Part shown: piece by piece, positions 26,108 to 34,178 of the stretch
Numbering within the stretch: position 1 is the first letter of the stretch
Layout: the number at the start of each line of letters is the position of its first letter
Source: Cupriavidus plantarum
Lineage (GTDB): Bacteria > Pseudomonadota > Gammaproteobacteria > Burkholderiales > Burkholderiaceae
DNA: 64,000 bases
Assembly (NCBI RefSeq): GCF_905397285.1
Contig: NZ_CAJPUX010000004.1
Location: forward strand, 62,001 to 126,000
Direction: 5' to 3'
Program-made: the position numbers and the translations under genes
Notes under the pieces: generated by a model
Seen by the model: only the letters and a program-made list of their open reading frames with translations
Database searches by the model: none
What the model was told of the DNA's origin: nothing

Positions 26108-26234
26108 CTCACTAGGCTGCTAGAGCCACCAGATTGGTGGATGGAGCATTCAACTCTAGGCACTCTCCCATCGGTGCAAATTACCGGTGCCACTTGGCTC
26201 CCTGAACTAGTATGCGGTCCGGCGCCTACAATAC

Positions 26235-27341
26235 TCAACAGATCCTCGTAACCTCCATCACTTCAGCGGCGGGCACGACTTGGTTCACCCCCTGCCCTGT
26301 CTCGGCATCGGTCGTCCACAGGAGTACGCCTAGCGTTCGGACATGGTCATTCATCTGCGCCTCGTCGCCAAGTTTCCGGGCCCGACAGAAGCGCATGACA
26401 GTTCCCGCAACGAGATCGGCTACCTGGATGCCTACAGACTCATGTGAAACCGCAAACTCCAGACTGCTCGCCTCTGAGAATTTGTAGTTGGCGTTCGGAA
26501 ACTCGGGAAGCTCACCTGAGCGGGCGAGCTCTTCGGTCAAACCTTTGGCGTCACGCAGGATGTTCTCGTACTCCAACTGAACATCATGGACCAAGCGAAC
26601 GTTAGCGATTTCCCCCTTCATGTACTTGTTGATACGTGCATAGATACTTGTGAACGACGTCAGGTTGGGAAGCATCCAAACTAGCTTATCGCGCTTGTTC
26701 CTGTCAGGGCTTGGCAAGAACCTCTGGAACGCCAAAGCATCTTCCGTCAGCATTTGCTCAAGGTCGTCGAGCGATTCAATGCACATCCTTCGAAGTGCCT
26801 CAGAAACCATCGGCAGCGCCGTGGTTGACATGACTGAAGTCGCGAAATCAATCTGGCTTTGCAGGGACTGACGCACGATATCGGCGCTTGGAGCCAAGCA
26901 TGCATTCACATATCCCTCGAAAACTTCATCTGGTGCGTACGCATAGATGAAATCCGCAATCTGATTGCGAAAGTACATGACACCAGGGGACTCCGCTACA
27001 CCTGCTGAAGGCGGCAGGACCTGAGTGTTCACGATGTGAATAGCGATGAAGTATTTCTTGTCAACGAGCTCCACAAATATCGGAAGTTCCTGCTTGCACA
27101 GCCAAGTGACAAGGTCGCCGACAAAGGACGGCTTGCTCACGAGGGACTTCGCCTTCAGTTCCCCACTTGGTAGCCGATACTTTTGGCGTAGTTCGGAGAG
27201 CTTTTCCGACAATGCCTTCTCATCTCGCAGACCGACAGCGGCGAGCACAAAGAACGGCTGATCTTTGAAGTCGAAACGATCCCCGGCTTTCACCGCGTCT
27301 CCGCTATGTCCACTTTCATCAAGATAGAACGTCCATGCCAT
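26235..27341 (-). CDS. DUF3800-domain protein
   Basis: The ATG at 27341 (MAWTFYLDESGHSGDAVKAG) gives 368 residues; the upstream frame to 27401 lacks a better start. DUF3800 proteins start with a strand and Y-x-D-E-S-G and carry a late acidic motif, here GIQVADLVAGTV, matching the RNase H-like fold proposed for the family. They are common in defence and mobile regions, but the function is unknown. Its middle part (about residues 90-260) is mostly helical. The gene is relatively AT-rich compared with the flanking chromosome. Confidence 0.85.
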   Translation of the reverse strand: MAWTFYLDESGHSGDAVKAGDRFDFKDQPFFVLAAVGLRDEKALSEKLSELRQKYRLPSGELKAKSLVSKPSFVGDLVTWLCKQELPIFVELVDKKYFIAIHIVNTQVLPPSAGVAESPGVMYFRNQIADFIYAYAPDEVFEGYVNACLAPSADIVRQSLQSQIDFATSVMSTTALPMVSEALRRMCIESLDDLEQMLTEDALAFQRFLPSPDRNKRDKLVWMLPNLTSFTSIYARINKYMKGEIANVRLVHDVQLEYENILRDAKGLTEELARSGELPEFPNANYKFSEASSLEFAVSHESVGIQVADLVAGTVMRFCRARKLGDEAQMNDHVRTLGVLLWTTDAETGQGVNQVVPAAEVMEVTRIC

Positions 27342-27397
27342 TGAAATACCTCTCGTTTTGTTCTGTAACACGCAACTGCGTCGGGTGGCCGAAGGTG

Positions 27398-27904
27398 TCA
27401 TCCATCAGCACTCGTCATCCGGTTCCTCGTTGAGCCTGCGGACTCGTCGGCTCCACCAGCGAAAATACAACCCATGCCTGCCATCGTGCACAGTTCCATG
27501 ACCATACGGATGTAATTTGCAAGTCCACCTTGGAAACGCCGGAAGACGAACGCCGAAAGGACGGATAGGGCAAGCAGACTTGCCAGTGCTATCGCCCACG
27601 CGAGGAACGTGAACCAACCTTTTCTACCAAAGTCGGCGCGCCATCTGCGGGCATAGACTGCTCGTCCGGCTTAATGCACATCTATGAAAGATAACGCAGT
27701 GGTCGACAATCCATAGAACGTCTGAACCGAGTCCACTTCCTCCTCGTAACTAAACGGGCCGCTTCCATATGTAACCGTCTGGGGTCCACCCAGGTCGGTG
27801 CTGGTGGGAACACCAAGTGCCCTGCCTCCCCAGGAAAGTAGTACCCCCACAGCAAGCAAGACGATGATTCCGACACACCAAACAATCAGTTTTCGAGGCG
27901 CCAT
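27398..27904 (-). pseudogene. Two-helix membrane protein interrupted by an in-frame TAA
   Basis: A 77-residue frame starts at 27904 (MAPRKLIVWCVGIIVLLAVG) with one transmembrane helix and ends at a TAA (27671-27673). The very same frame then stays open for 90 more codons to 27398, with a second clear helix (WFTFLAWAIALASLLALSVL) followed by SAFVFRRFQGG. No start codon precedes that second helix. The simplest reading is one protein of about 168 residues broken by a nonsense mutation; a short functional 77-residue product is possible. No family was recognised. Confidence 0.5.
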
Positions 27905-28054
27905 GGGGTCACGAGGTTACGGTAGGATATGTAGACCATATTGTCCCGCAATTTGAGCGCTGCGAGACGTGACTACGGATTAAAATGCACGCCTTAAATT
28001 AAGGTCCGCTGATGCATCCCTACGTCAATAGTCAATTCCAGAATCGCAAAGTTA

Positions 28055-28060
28055 TATAAT
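28055..28060 (+). promoter_or_regulatory. Promoter -10 (TATAAT) of the helicase gene
   Basis: A perfect TATAAT lies 54 bp before the helicase start in an AT-rich 200-bp gap (27905-28113). No good -35 hexamer is seen at the ideal distance; GTCAAT at 28031-28036 is a weak candidate. The stretch is among the most AT-rich in the window, consistent with imported DNA. Confidence 0.45.
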
Positions 28061-28113
28061 ATGTTCGCCAAACAAAACAGACGCCGACAGTTAAACGTTA
28101 GGGGCAGTGGATC

Positions 28114-31100
28114 ATGATGGCGAAGAACTTAATAACGGTAGAGCACAAGAGTAAGGTTCGCAACAATTGGAAGGAGGCAGAAGCGGCGGTCAATTTTTGG
28201 CAGGCACTCGAGTATCTTGCTCCACAGTCCCCACCAGCCGTAAAACTAGATGAATCGGTCTGGGAATTCGAGAGTGACGCATCCGAAGACGAACTGCCAT
28301 GGAGCGACCCGAAGAAGCAAGCTATTCTTGACCGCCAAATCGGGGCAAATAGAAGGTTCCAGCTGTATGCTGGCATTATTGACGGGCCTTACTTCATTGA
28401 AACCGCGCGTCAATATCTTGGCGCGGACTCCATCGATCAAGCGGAAATGCGGCCGCCTTCGCCAGCTGCATGTGTGGTAATTAACGTCGATGGGAAGGGG
28501 CTAGCAAGCGGACAATTGTTTGTCAGCACAGTACCGTGGGCAATGGCTCAAATTTCCAGCGTATCGGGAACGGACACTCCCCTGAACTTCAGAGGGTTCT
28601 TTGGATCCGACGGGTTGGAAGAGAAGATTCGCGAAAAAGTCCAAGACCTCATGGTCGCGCGCCGACTCTTCGCGAAGAAGCCGGAAGGCGGGCTTGGACA
28701 GAACGAGACCTCCGTCGAGAATCCCGGAACCCCCGCGCCAGCGAAAGGCTCAATCGGCAGCACAACCCCACCCCTCGATGATACGCGCCGTGCCCCGGCC
28801 CCTGTGCGCCCGATTACATCGGAGGATGTTCGTGCTATCACTGCACTAGTCTTCGCGTTATCTGGCTGGCTGCCTGAGCAGCAAGAAAAGTGGCGCGTCC
28901 AGGCGCACTGGGCACCCGCAAAGGAGTCGGGCGATGCGGACTCCGTAGCTTCGCAAGACGACCCTCTGAACAGTTTCTATGCCGAAGATCTTGAGGAATT
29001 GGGCGATGCGATCGCGAGCCGGGACATTGGCACCGGGCTGAAAGCGTATCTCAGGGGCCAGGACTCTACAGGGCGCATCGATCTTGAATCTGACGTCAGT
29101 AAATTAATCTATGGCGTTTACCCTTCGAGGTTGCCACCGGGATGCTGGCCCTCCAAGCACCCACTCGTGACGGCGCAGCAGTTCGCCGTGAATACCGTGA
29201 TGCAGGACCTTGCCCTTGATGGCGGTTTATTTTCGGTCAACGGTCCTCCTGGCACCGGCAAGACGACCATGCTCAAGGACATCGTTGCCGCCGTCGTAGT
29301 CAATCGTGCAGATGTCATGGTGGATTTCGATACACCGGCATCAGCGTTCAAGCGGCGTCTGGAGATTGAAGACTATCAATATCCTGTCTACGAACTTGAC
29401 GCCCGTCTTCGTGGCTTTGGGATTGTCGTTTCGTCAGCCAACAATGGCGCCGTAGAGAACATCACGAAAGAACTTCCCGGCCTGGCTGCAATCGCAGACG
29501 ACGTCGACATCGACTACTTCTCCAAGTTGGCCGATTCAGCGGCTGCACCACCCAAGGCAAAGAGACGGCCCACCACACGCCAGCGTTGGGGGCTCATCAC
29601 CGCGGTGCTAGGCAACAAGTCCAATCGTAACCAGTTTGCCAGCCGATTCTGGCTCTCAGGCCTGCAGAAGAAGCCGAAAGAGGGGCAGCCAGCCGCCGAA
29701 CTGGATCCCCTTCGCTTAAGATCACTGCAGGATCTCGTCAAGTCCGGAGATCATGGTGCGCTCTCATGGGAAGAAGCTCGCAGGCAATATCGAGAAGCCC
29801 GCCGTAAAGTGGATGCGTTGACTGCCATGGCGTCCCATACCGCCGATGCGATGCGAACGTGCGCGGCTGCCCAGCGTGATTTGTCTGAGGCTCACGCAGC
29901 GCTCGCGGAAAATCGGGATACGCTCGATGGGCAAATTGAGGCTGCGCATCATGCAAAGACTCGACTTGAAGCAGCCCACGTGGCTTACGAGCGCGCAGAA
30001 CAATGGGTATCGCTTTGCACGAACTGGTCCGACGCGGATGCTCACCTGAGAAGTCAACAAAAAGCATATGAGGCTCTTAGTGAGAAGGTCGCTCCAACGG
30101 GTGTCGAGCAAGCCCGCAGCGAACTCGAGCGCGCGGTCGCCGCAGTGCGCAGCGCCCAGGAGGACATTGAATTCCATCACCGCAGCAAGCCCGGATTCCT
30201 ATCTGAGCTTTTTCGCACTCAGTACAGTCGCCAGTGGAATGCTTATGCGGTTGACCTCGAAGGGCAGCTACGCAAGGCCCGCACGAAAGAGACTCGCGCA
30301 GTCGAGAATGTTGCCAACGAAGAGGTCCTGGCTCGAAAACTTGACGGGCAGAAGCGGGCGTTGGTGGCCGCGAGCGAGCGTAGTGCAAACTGCAGGACCA
30401 AGGCCTGCCTCGCCGGGCTGCCTCTTACCGACAACGCTGGTTCGGCGGTAGACGCCGATCTAGCTGATGGAATGCTCGCGAGCCTAATGGAGGGACGCGA
30501 TAAGGCAGCCAGCATTGTGCGGAGATTGCGGAGCGAGGCTGCGACGGCACAACGTTTAGTCGACGCCACCCGCGCGAACATTGCTGCCGACCAAAAGCAG
30601 ATGGCGCGAGCCGAAGCCGAACTGGAAGCCGCTCAGAAAATCCTAGCCGCCTCCCAGGTGCCGCCTGACAAGCTGCCGTTTTGGGACCTGGCGGCGCTGG
30701 GGCGCGAGGGATTGCACTGCGCTGTGCCCTACGACTTCCCTTCGCTCTTCCGAGCACGACGGGAAGTTTTTGTCGCGGCAATGAAGCTGCATCAGGCTTT
30801 CATTGTAGCTGCCTGGAATCCGCTTTCCCGCTCGCTCAGCGCGTTTGTAAACCTGCTACAGGGCAACCTCAACGTCGCGCAAATCACGAAGGGACCAATT
30901 CACTTGTGGGACGCGTTTTTTCTGGTGGTACCAGTCGTCTCCACAACTTTTGCTTCTTTCCCCCGACTTTTTCGCGGAATAGGTAGTGAGCAACTCGCTT
31001 GGCTGATGATTGACGAAGCTGGACAAGCGGCCCCTCAGCAGGCGGCGGGAGCAATCTGGCGCAGCAAACGCTCAGTCATCGTTGGCGATCCGCTTCAATT

Positions 31101-31875
31101 GGAGCCTGTCGTTGGCGTGCCAAAGGAACTGATGACGCCCTTGTTGCTCCGCTGTTCTGCGGAACCTCAATGGGCACCCCCACTAACCTCTGCACAGACG
31201 CTGGCCGATCGCGCCAACCGGTTTGGAATGTATCTTGGAGATGTCGACTCGGATGAGCGGATTTGGCTCGGGTCTCCTCTACTGGTCCACCGGCGGTGCC
31301 TCGACCCAATGTTCCGCATCGCCAACAGCATTGCGTACGACAATAAGATGGTCTACGGCGCAGGTGAGGATTCTGGTTCGCACGGCATCGGACCCAGTTG
31401 TTGGGTGCATGTTCCTGCCAAACACTCCGATGGACATTGGGTGGAAGCCCAAGCAAAGCGGACCATGGAACTGGTTGAGGAAATCTGCGCGGGAGATCTG
31501 ATGACCAACGGGCAGTTCAAGGTCTACGTCATCACGCCGTTCCGGACAGTCGCTGAGAAGATCCGACGCCAGCTCTATCTTCGATACGGCGAGAAGAGCA
31601 AGGGCATGTCGGGCACCGTCCATACTTTCCAAGGGAAAGAAGCCGAGAATGTAGTGCTTCTTCTTGGCGGGAATCCGTCGAGTCCGGGCGTAATTTCATC
31701 GTTTGCCGGGGCGAAGCCAAATCTGGTCAACGTCGCTGTGACTCGTGCGAAGCGCCGGCTCTATGTTGTTGGGGACCATGGCTTCTGGACAGGGGCGTCT
31801 GACGTCCATCGAATCTTTACCCGCATGGCGGAGCACTTGGCCGAAGATGCCACAGATACCGAGGTCGCTGCGTAG
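28114..31875 (+). CDS. Large UPF1-like superfamily 1 helicase with coiled-coil insertion
   Basis: The 1253-residue protein belongs to SF1 helicases of the UPF1/DNA2/NAM7 group. Motifs are Walker A GPPGTGKTTML (about residue 377), motif II LMIDEAGQAAP (about 963), motif III VGDPLQLEPV, motif IV-like VHRRCLDPMFRIAN (about 1059), motif V GTVHTFQGKEAENV (about 1167) and motif VI NVAVTRAKRRLYVVGD (about 1205). Some 590 residues separate Walker A from motif II, mostly alpha-helical and coiled coil (EARRQYREARRKVDALTAMA, KARTKETRAVENVANEEVLA). The first 330 residues match nothing I recognise. Such helicases occur in several antiphage systems. The neighbours (DUF3800, DUF4145, HEPN) support a defence role, as inference. 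Confidence 0.9.
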   Translation: MMAKNLITVEHKSKVRNNWKEAEAAVNFWQALEYLAPQSPPAVKLDESVWEFESDASEDELPWSDPKKQAILDRQIGANRRFQLYAGIIDGPYFIETARQYLGADSIDQAEMRPPSPAACVVINVDGKGLASGQLFVSTVPWAMAQISSVSGTDTPLNFRGFFGSDGLEEKIREKVQDLMVARRLFAKKPEGGLGQNETSVENPGTPAPAKGSIGSTTPPLDDTRRAPAPVRPITSEDVRAITALVFALSGWLPEQQEKWRVQAHWAPAKESGDADSVASQDDPLNSFYAEDLEELGDAIASRDIGTGLKAYLRGQDSTGRIDLESDVSKLIYGVYPSRLPPGCWPSKHPLVTAQQFAVNTVMQDLALDGGLFSVNGPPGTGKTTMLKDIVAAVVVNRADVMVDFDTPASAFKRRLEIEDYQYPVYELDARLRGFGIVVSSANNGAVENITKELPGLAAIADDVDIDYFSKLADSAAAPPKAKRRPTTRQRWGLITAVLGNKSNRNQFASRFWLSGLQKKPKEGQPAAELDPLRLRSLQDLVKSGDHGALSWEEARRQYREARRKVDALTAMASHTADAMRTCAAAQRDLSEAHAALAENRDTLDGQIEAAHHAKTRLEAAHVAYERAEQWVSLCTNWSDADAHLRSQQKAYEALSEKVAPTGVEQARSELERAVAAVRSAQEDIEFHHRSKPGFLSELFRTQYSRQWNAYAVDLEGQLRKARTKETRAVENVANEEVLARKLDGQKRALVAASERSANCRTKACLAGLPLTDNAGSAVDADLADGMLASLMEGRDKAASIVRRLRSEAATAQRLVDATRANIAADQKQMARAEAELEAAQKILAASQVPPDKLPFWDLAALGREGLHCAVPYDFPSLFRARREVFVAAMKLHQAFIVAAWNPLSRSLSAFVNLLQGNLNVAQITKGPIHLWDAFFLVVPVVSTTFASFPRLFRGIGSEQLAWLMIDEAGQAAPQQAAGAIWRSKRSVIVGDPLQLEPVVGVPKELMTPLLLRCSAEPQWAPPLTSAQTLADRANRFGMYLGDVDSDERIWLGSPLLVHRRCLDPMFRIANSIAYDNKMVYGAGEDSGSHGIGPSCWVHVPAKHSDGHWVEAQAKRTMELVEEICAGDLMTNGQFKVYVITPFRTVAEKIRRQLYLRYGEKSKGMSGTVHTFQGKEAENVVLLLGGNPSSPGVISSFAGAKPNLVNVAVTRAKRRLYVVGDHGFWTGASDVHRIFTRMAEHLAEDATDTEVAA

Positions 31876-31968
31876 ATCATGTGGATAGCCAAGACGGTGG
31901 CCGGCGTTGTTGTACAGTAGCTGTACCAAATTCCCAAGGTTGTGCGCCTAAGGGTCGAACGTTACACC

Positions 31969-32702
31969 ATGAGCGAAAGAACCATCAAGGAATTCTCAGT
32001 TCAGCAGAATGTAGGCCAAACGCTGGATGTACTATGCATTCAATGCAGCCGAGACACTGAGCATAAAATTGTCGCCCCTTCGTTTCGCGAGCCGGGTCCC
32101 AGGGCGAAGACGATTGGAGTATCGACTGGCAGGAGGATTACCAAATCCTGCAGTGCGGCGGGTGCAAGGCCGTCACCTTTCGCCATCATCACTACTTTTC
32201 AGAAGACGCCAACCCTTGGGAGCCCAACCACGGAAGGGATTACTACTATCCCAAGCGCGACGACAGGACGGCAAAGGAATTCGACCATGTTCCGACAACG
32301 CTCGGTCTTCTCTATGACGAGGTCGTACAGTGCTTCAACAACGGCTCGCTCATCTTGTGTGCTGCAGGCTTGCGCGCGCTAGTGGAGGGCCTGTGCTTGG
32401 ACCGCGGCGTTAATGAGGGCCCAGTCCCCCAGCCCAATGGCGCCCCGAAGCGCTCCCGAAACCTTGAGGGTAAGATTTACGGTTTGCACGAACAAGGGGT
32501 TGTTACCGCAAGCAGTGCTGGCTTTCTTCACTCCCATCGGTTTCTTGGAAACGAAGCTGTTCATGCGCTGGCTCGGCCGCCGCGCGACGAGTTGGCGCTC
32601 GCAATAGACATCGTTGAGCACATGCTCGAGCAGGTCTATGAGATTCCCGCCAAGGCCGCCAGCTTGAAGAACGCAGGGGATGCTCGCCGGCAAAAAACCT
32701 AA
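31969..32702 (+). pseudogene. DUF4145-domain gene with a frameshift
   Basis: The ATG at 31969 opens MSERTIKEFSVQQNVGQTLD and a zinc-ribbon half (LCIQCSRDTEHKIVA). Around 32090-32105 the frame shifts: DDWSIDWQEDYQILQCGGCK and all later typical sequence (second CxxC, FNNGSLILCAAGLRALVEGL, GFLHSHRFLGNEAVH, AIDIVEHMLEQVYEI) are read in the next frame, to a TAA at 32702. One missing base (or two extra) near 32093-32100 would explain this. DUF4145 proteins accompany restriction-modification and other defence genes. The gene is either broken or the base call is wrong; the pieces are otherwise intact. Confidence 0.75.
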
Positions 32703-32971
32703 GAGTCCGGGGATGCTGCCTGGAAGCGAAGCCCCATATGGAACGTTACCGGCCACAAGAGTGTCCTTCGGGTGCCGGACCCTTCTGAATTGACCAAGCG
32801 TTTAGAGCACCGCACTCGTGTCTACTTCAGAACAGCTTCAAACTGCACTGGAGCTCGTGAGTTAAAATCACAGTTCGTCCCTTTCGGCGCGGGATACCTG
32901 ATCAGCCCCCTCATACGGTGGCGCCCCCCCGTCTCTCCCCTCCGAGGGAGGAGATGCGCGAGTGTGTTCTG

Positions 32972-32980
32972 TGCTATACT
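32972..32980 (+). promoter_or_regulatory. Extended -10 promoter (TGC-TATACT)
   Basis: TGC directly followed by TATACT at 32975-32980 fits an extended -10 element; no good -35 is visible (AGATGC at the expected place). Transcription would start near 32987 and run into the structured leader and the gene pair at 33201-35471. Confidence 0.5.
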
Positions 32981-32986
32981 TTGCGC

Positions 32987-33191
32987 TATGACGAGGCTTT
33001 GTAAGGGAAGCGCATATCAAATTGATCATGCAGCTTCAAAAGTCCGCGCGGTCATCTTTCACCTTCGGGCGGGGTGGCGACTTCGTCAGTGGGGTGGATG
33101 CGCTAAAGACCCTGTCCTCTGCAAGTGGCTGGCTTGTGAGGTCTGACTATCCAGCAAACAGGCCCACGATTAGTGGGCTTTGGTTTTTTCT
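32987..33191 (+). ncRNA. Candidate structured leader RNA or small RNA of about 205 nt
   Basis: Bounded by an extended -10 promoter and a Rho-independent terminator. Internal complementarity includes a long-range pair GCGCAT (33010-33015) with ATGCGC (33098-33103), and a hairpin of CCTC-TG-CAAG with CTTG-T-GAGG (33116-33141). The terminator ends 9 bp before the GTG start of the downstream gene, so the RNA could be an attenuating leader or a separate small RNA that belongs to the gene pair, as in type III toxin-antitoxin or retron loci. No known RNA family was recognised. Confidence 0.4.
33162..33191 (+). terminator. Rho-independent terminator in front of the gene pair
   Basis: GCCCAC (33162-33167), loop GATTA, GTGGGC (33173-33178), followed by TTTGGTTTTTT to 33189. 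It sits between the candidate leader RNA and the ribosome site of the next gene, a position that would reduce or regulate read-through into that gene. Confidence 0.8.
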
Positions 33192-33200
33192 GGGGATAGA

Positions 33201-34145
33201 GTGCAAACACAACAGTATCCGCTAGTCGCGCAAACTCCGGTCGAACTCAACAAGGAAGACCTTCAAAGGGACATCGCCTCAAAGCTCCAGGAACTCGGCG
33301 CCGCGAAAGTCGTAGGAGCCAAACTCGCTCCAATCGTCGCTCAGGTACTTCCCGCCGGCACCATATACAAAAATTACCTTCCGACCACAAAGACACCTCG
33401 CCTGAAGGACTTTGTGGAGTTGTATCTATCGGATCTCATTTTCACCAACGACGAGCGGCAAGGCACCGATATCGTCTATGAGCTCAGGCAACAAAGATCT
33501 GACTCCCTAGCCGTCGTCAAGAACGGCGACGGGATGCTCTGGAAGTCCTTCGTTGCACTGTCGCCGTCCAGAAAACTCGTCTTTGACACCAGCATAGGCG
33601 AGATTGGCACTGTGCTCGTGACCGCTCAGCAGCCTGCGGAATGCGTAGAGATTCGTCCGGTTCAGTTCGAAGAACACCGCGAAATGTGCGAGCGCTTCGT
33701 AGCCAAACTCGGAAGCGAGCATCGCGACACCGCGGATCTAGCCGCCGTCGTCGAAAATTTTGATGAGCAATCATACCCACTCTGGCTGAAGGCACTGAGA
33801 ACATCGCGGCCACCCCTGGACAAGGAGTGGGGCAAGTTCCGGCAAGACTCCGTGCTGAAACTCTTCCATGAACGCCTCATCGCGTTCCAGGTCAGTGAAG
33901 ACCGGATTGCTCAGTTGAAAGTGCAACTCGAGAGAGACAGAGGGCAGGCTCAAGCAAACGCGACAGGCGTACCGCCTGCGACAGCAATCTCGAACGAGCC
34001 CTCGCTATCTGCGAAGGAGCTCAGGGAGCGTCGTGCACGTGAATTGCTCCATGCCGCCGTGGACAAAATGAGCTACGAGCAAATCCAGAAACTCGAAGTT
34101 CCTTTCGGAGTCCTGCTGGACCTGGCAGCAGTCCAAGCCAGTTAA
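33201..34145 (+). CDS. Unknown protein with a possible LOTUS/OST-HTH-like N-terminus
   Basis: The GTG at 33201 was chosen because GGGGAT lies just upstream (33192-33197) and the frame above crosses the terminator; 314 residues. Residues 17-100 resemble, by eye, a LOTUS/OST-HTH-type winged helix (KLQELGAAKVVGAKLAPIVA, LKDFVELYLSDLIFTND); this is a weak assignment. The rest is soluble and mixed, with a charged helical stretch about residues 220-290 (VSEDRIAQLKVQLERDRGQ, KELRERRARELLHAAVDKMS). There is no signal or membrane segment. The gene is followed after 33 bp by a phosphoribosyltransferase-like gene; the pair is likely one system. Confidence 0.7.
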   Translation: MQTQQYPLVAQTPVELNKEDLQRDIASKLQELGAAKVVGAKLAPIVAQVLPAGTIYKNYLPTTKTPRLKDFVELYLSDLIFTNDERQGTDIVYELRQQRSDSLAVVKNGDGMLWKSFVALSPSRKLVFDTSIGEIGTVLVTAQQPAECVEIRPVQFEEHREMCERFVAKLGSEHRDTADLAAVVENFDEQSYPLWLKALRTSRPPLDKEWGKFRQDSVLKLFHERLIAFQVSEDRIAQLKVQLERDRGQAQANATGVPPATAISNEPSLSAKELRERRARELLHAAVDKMSYEQIQKLEVPFGVLLDLAAVQAS

Positions 34146-34178
34146 GGCTTGTTCCGTAACCCGCTCTAGGCAAAGACC

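Larger units (their letters stand above)
32703..33200. other. Long leader region before the LOTUS-like/PRTase-like gene pair
   Basis: These 498 bp hold a candidate promoter (32972-32980), a candidate structured RNA (about 32987-33191) and a terminator (33162-33191), described separately. The only frames are a 65-codon one (33028-33225) that runs through the terminator and poorly supported longer ones. No other gene is seen. The stretch 32703-32960 holds nothing recognisable beyond a seven-C run. Confidence 0.55.

Noticed and set aside
27405..27617. 70-residue reverse-strand frame
   Set aside because: It overlaps the better supported frame with a transmembrane helix (27398-27670) in another phase and shows no structure of its own.
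33028..33225. Possible 65-residue gene in front of the LOTUS-like gene
   Set aside because: It runs through the terminator at 33162-33191 and has no ribosome site at a good distance; the RNA interpretation is preferred, though a small overlapping gene is not excluded.
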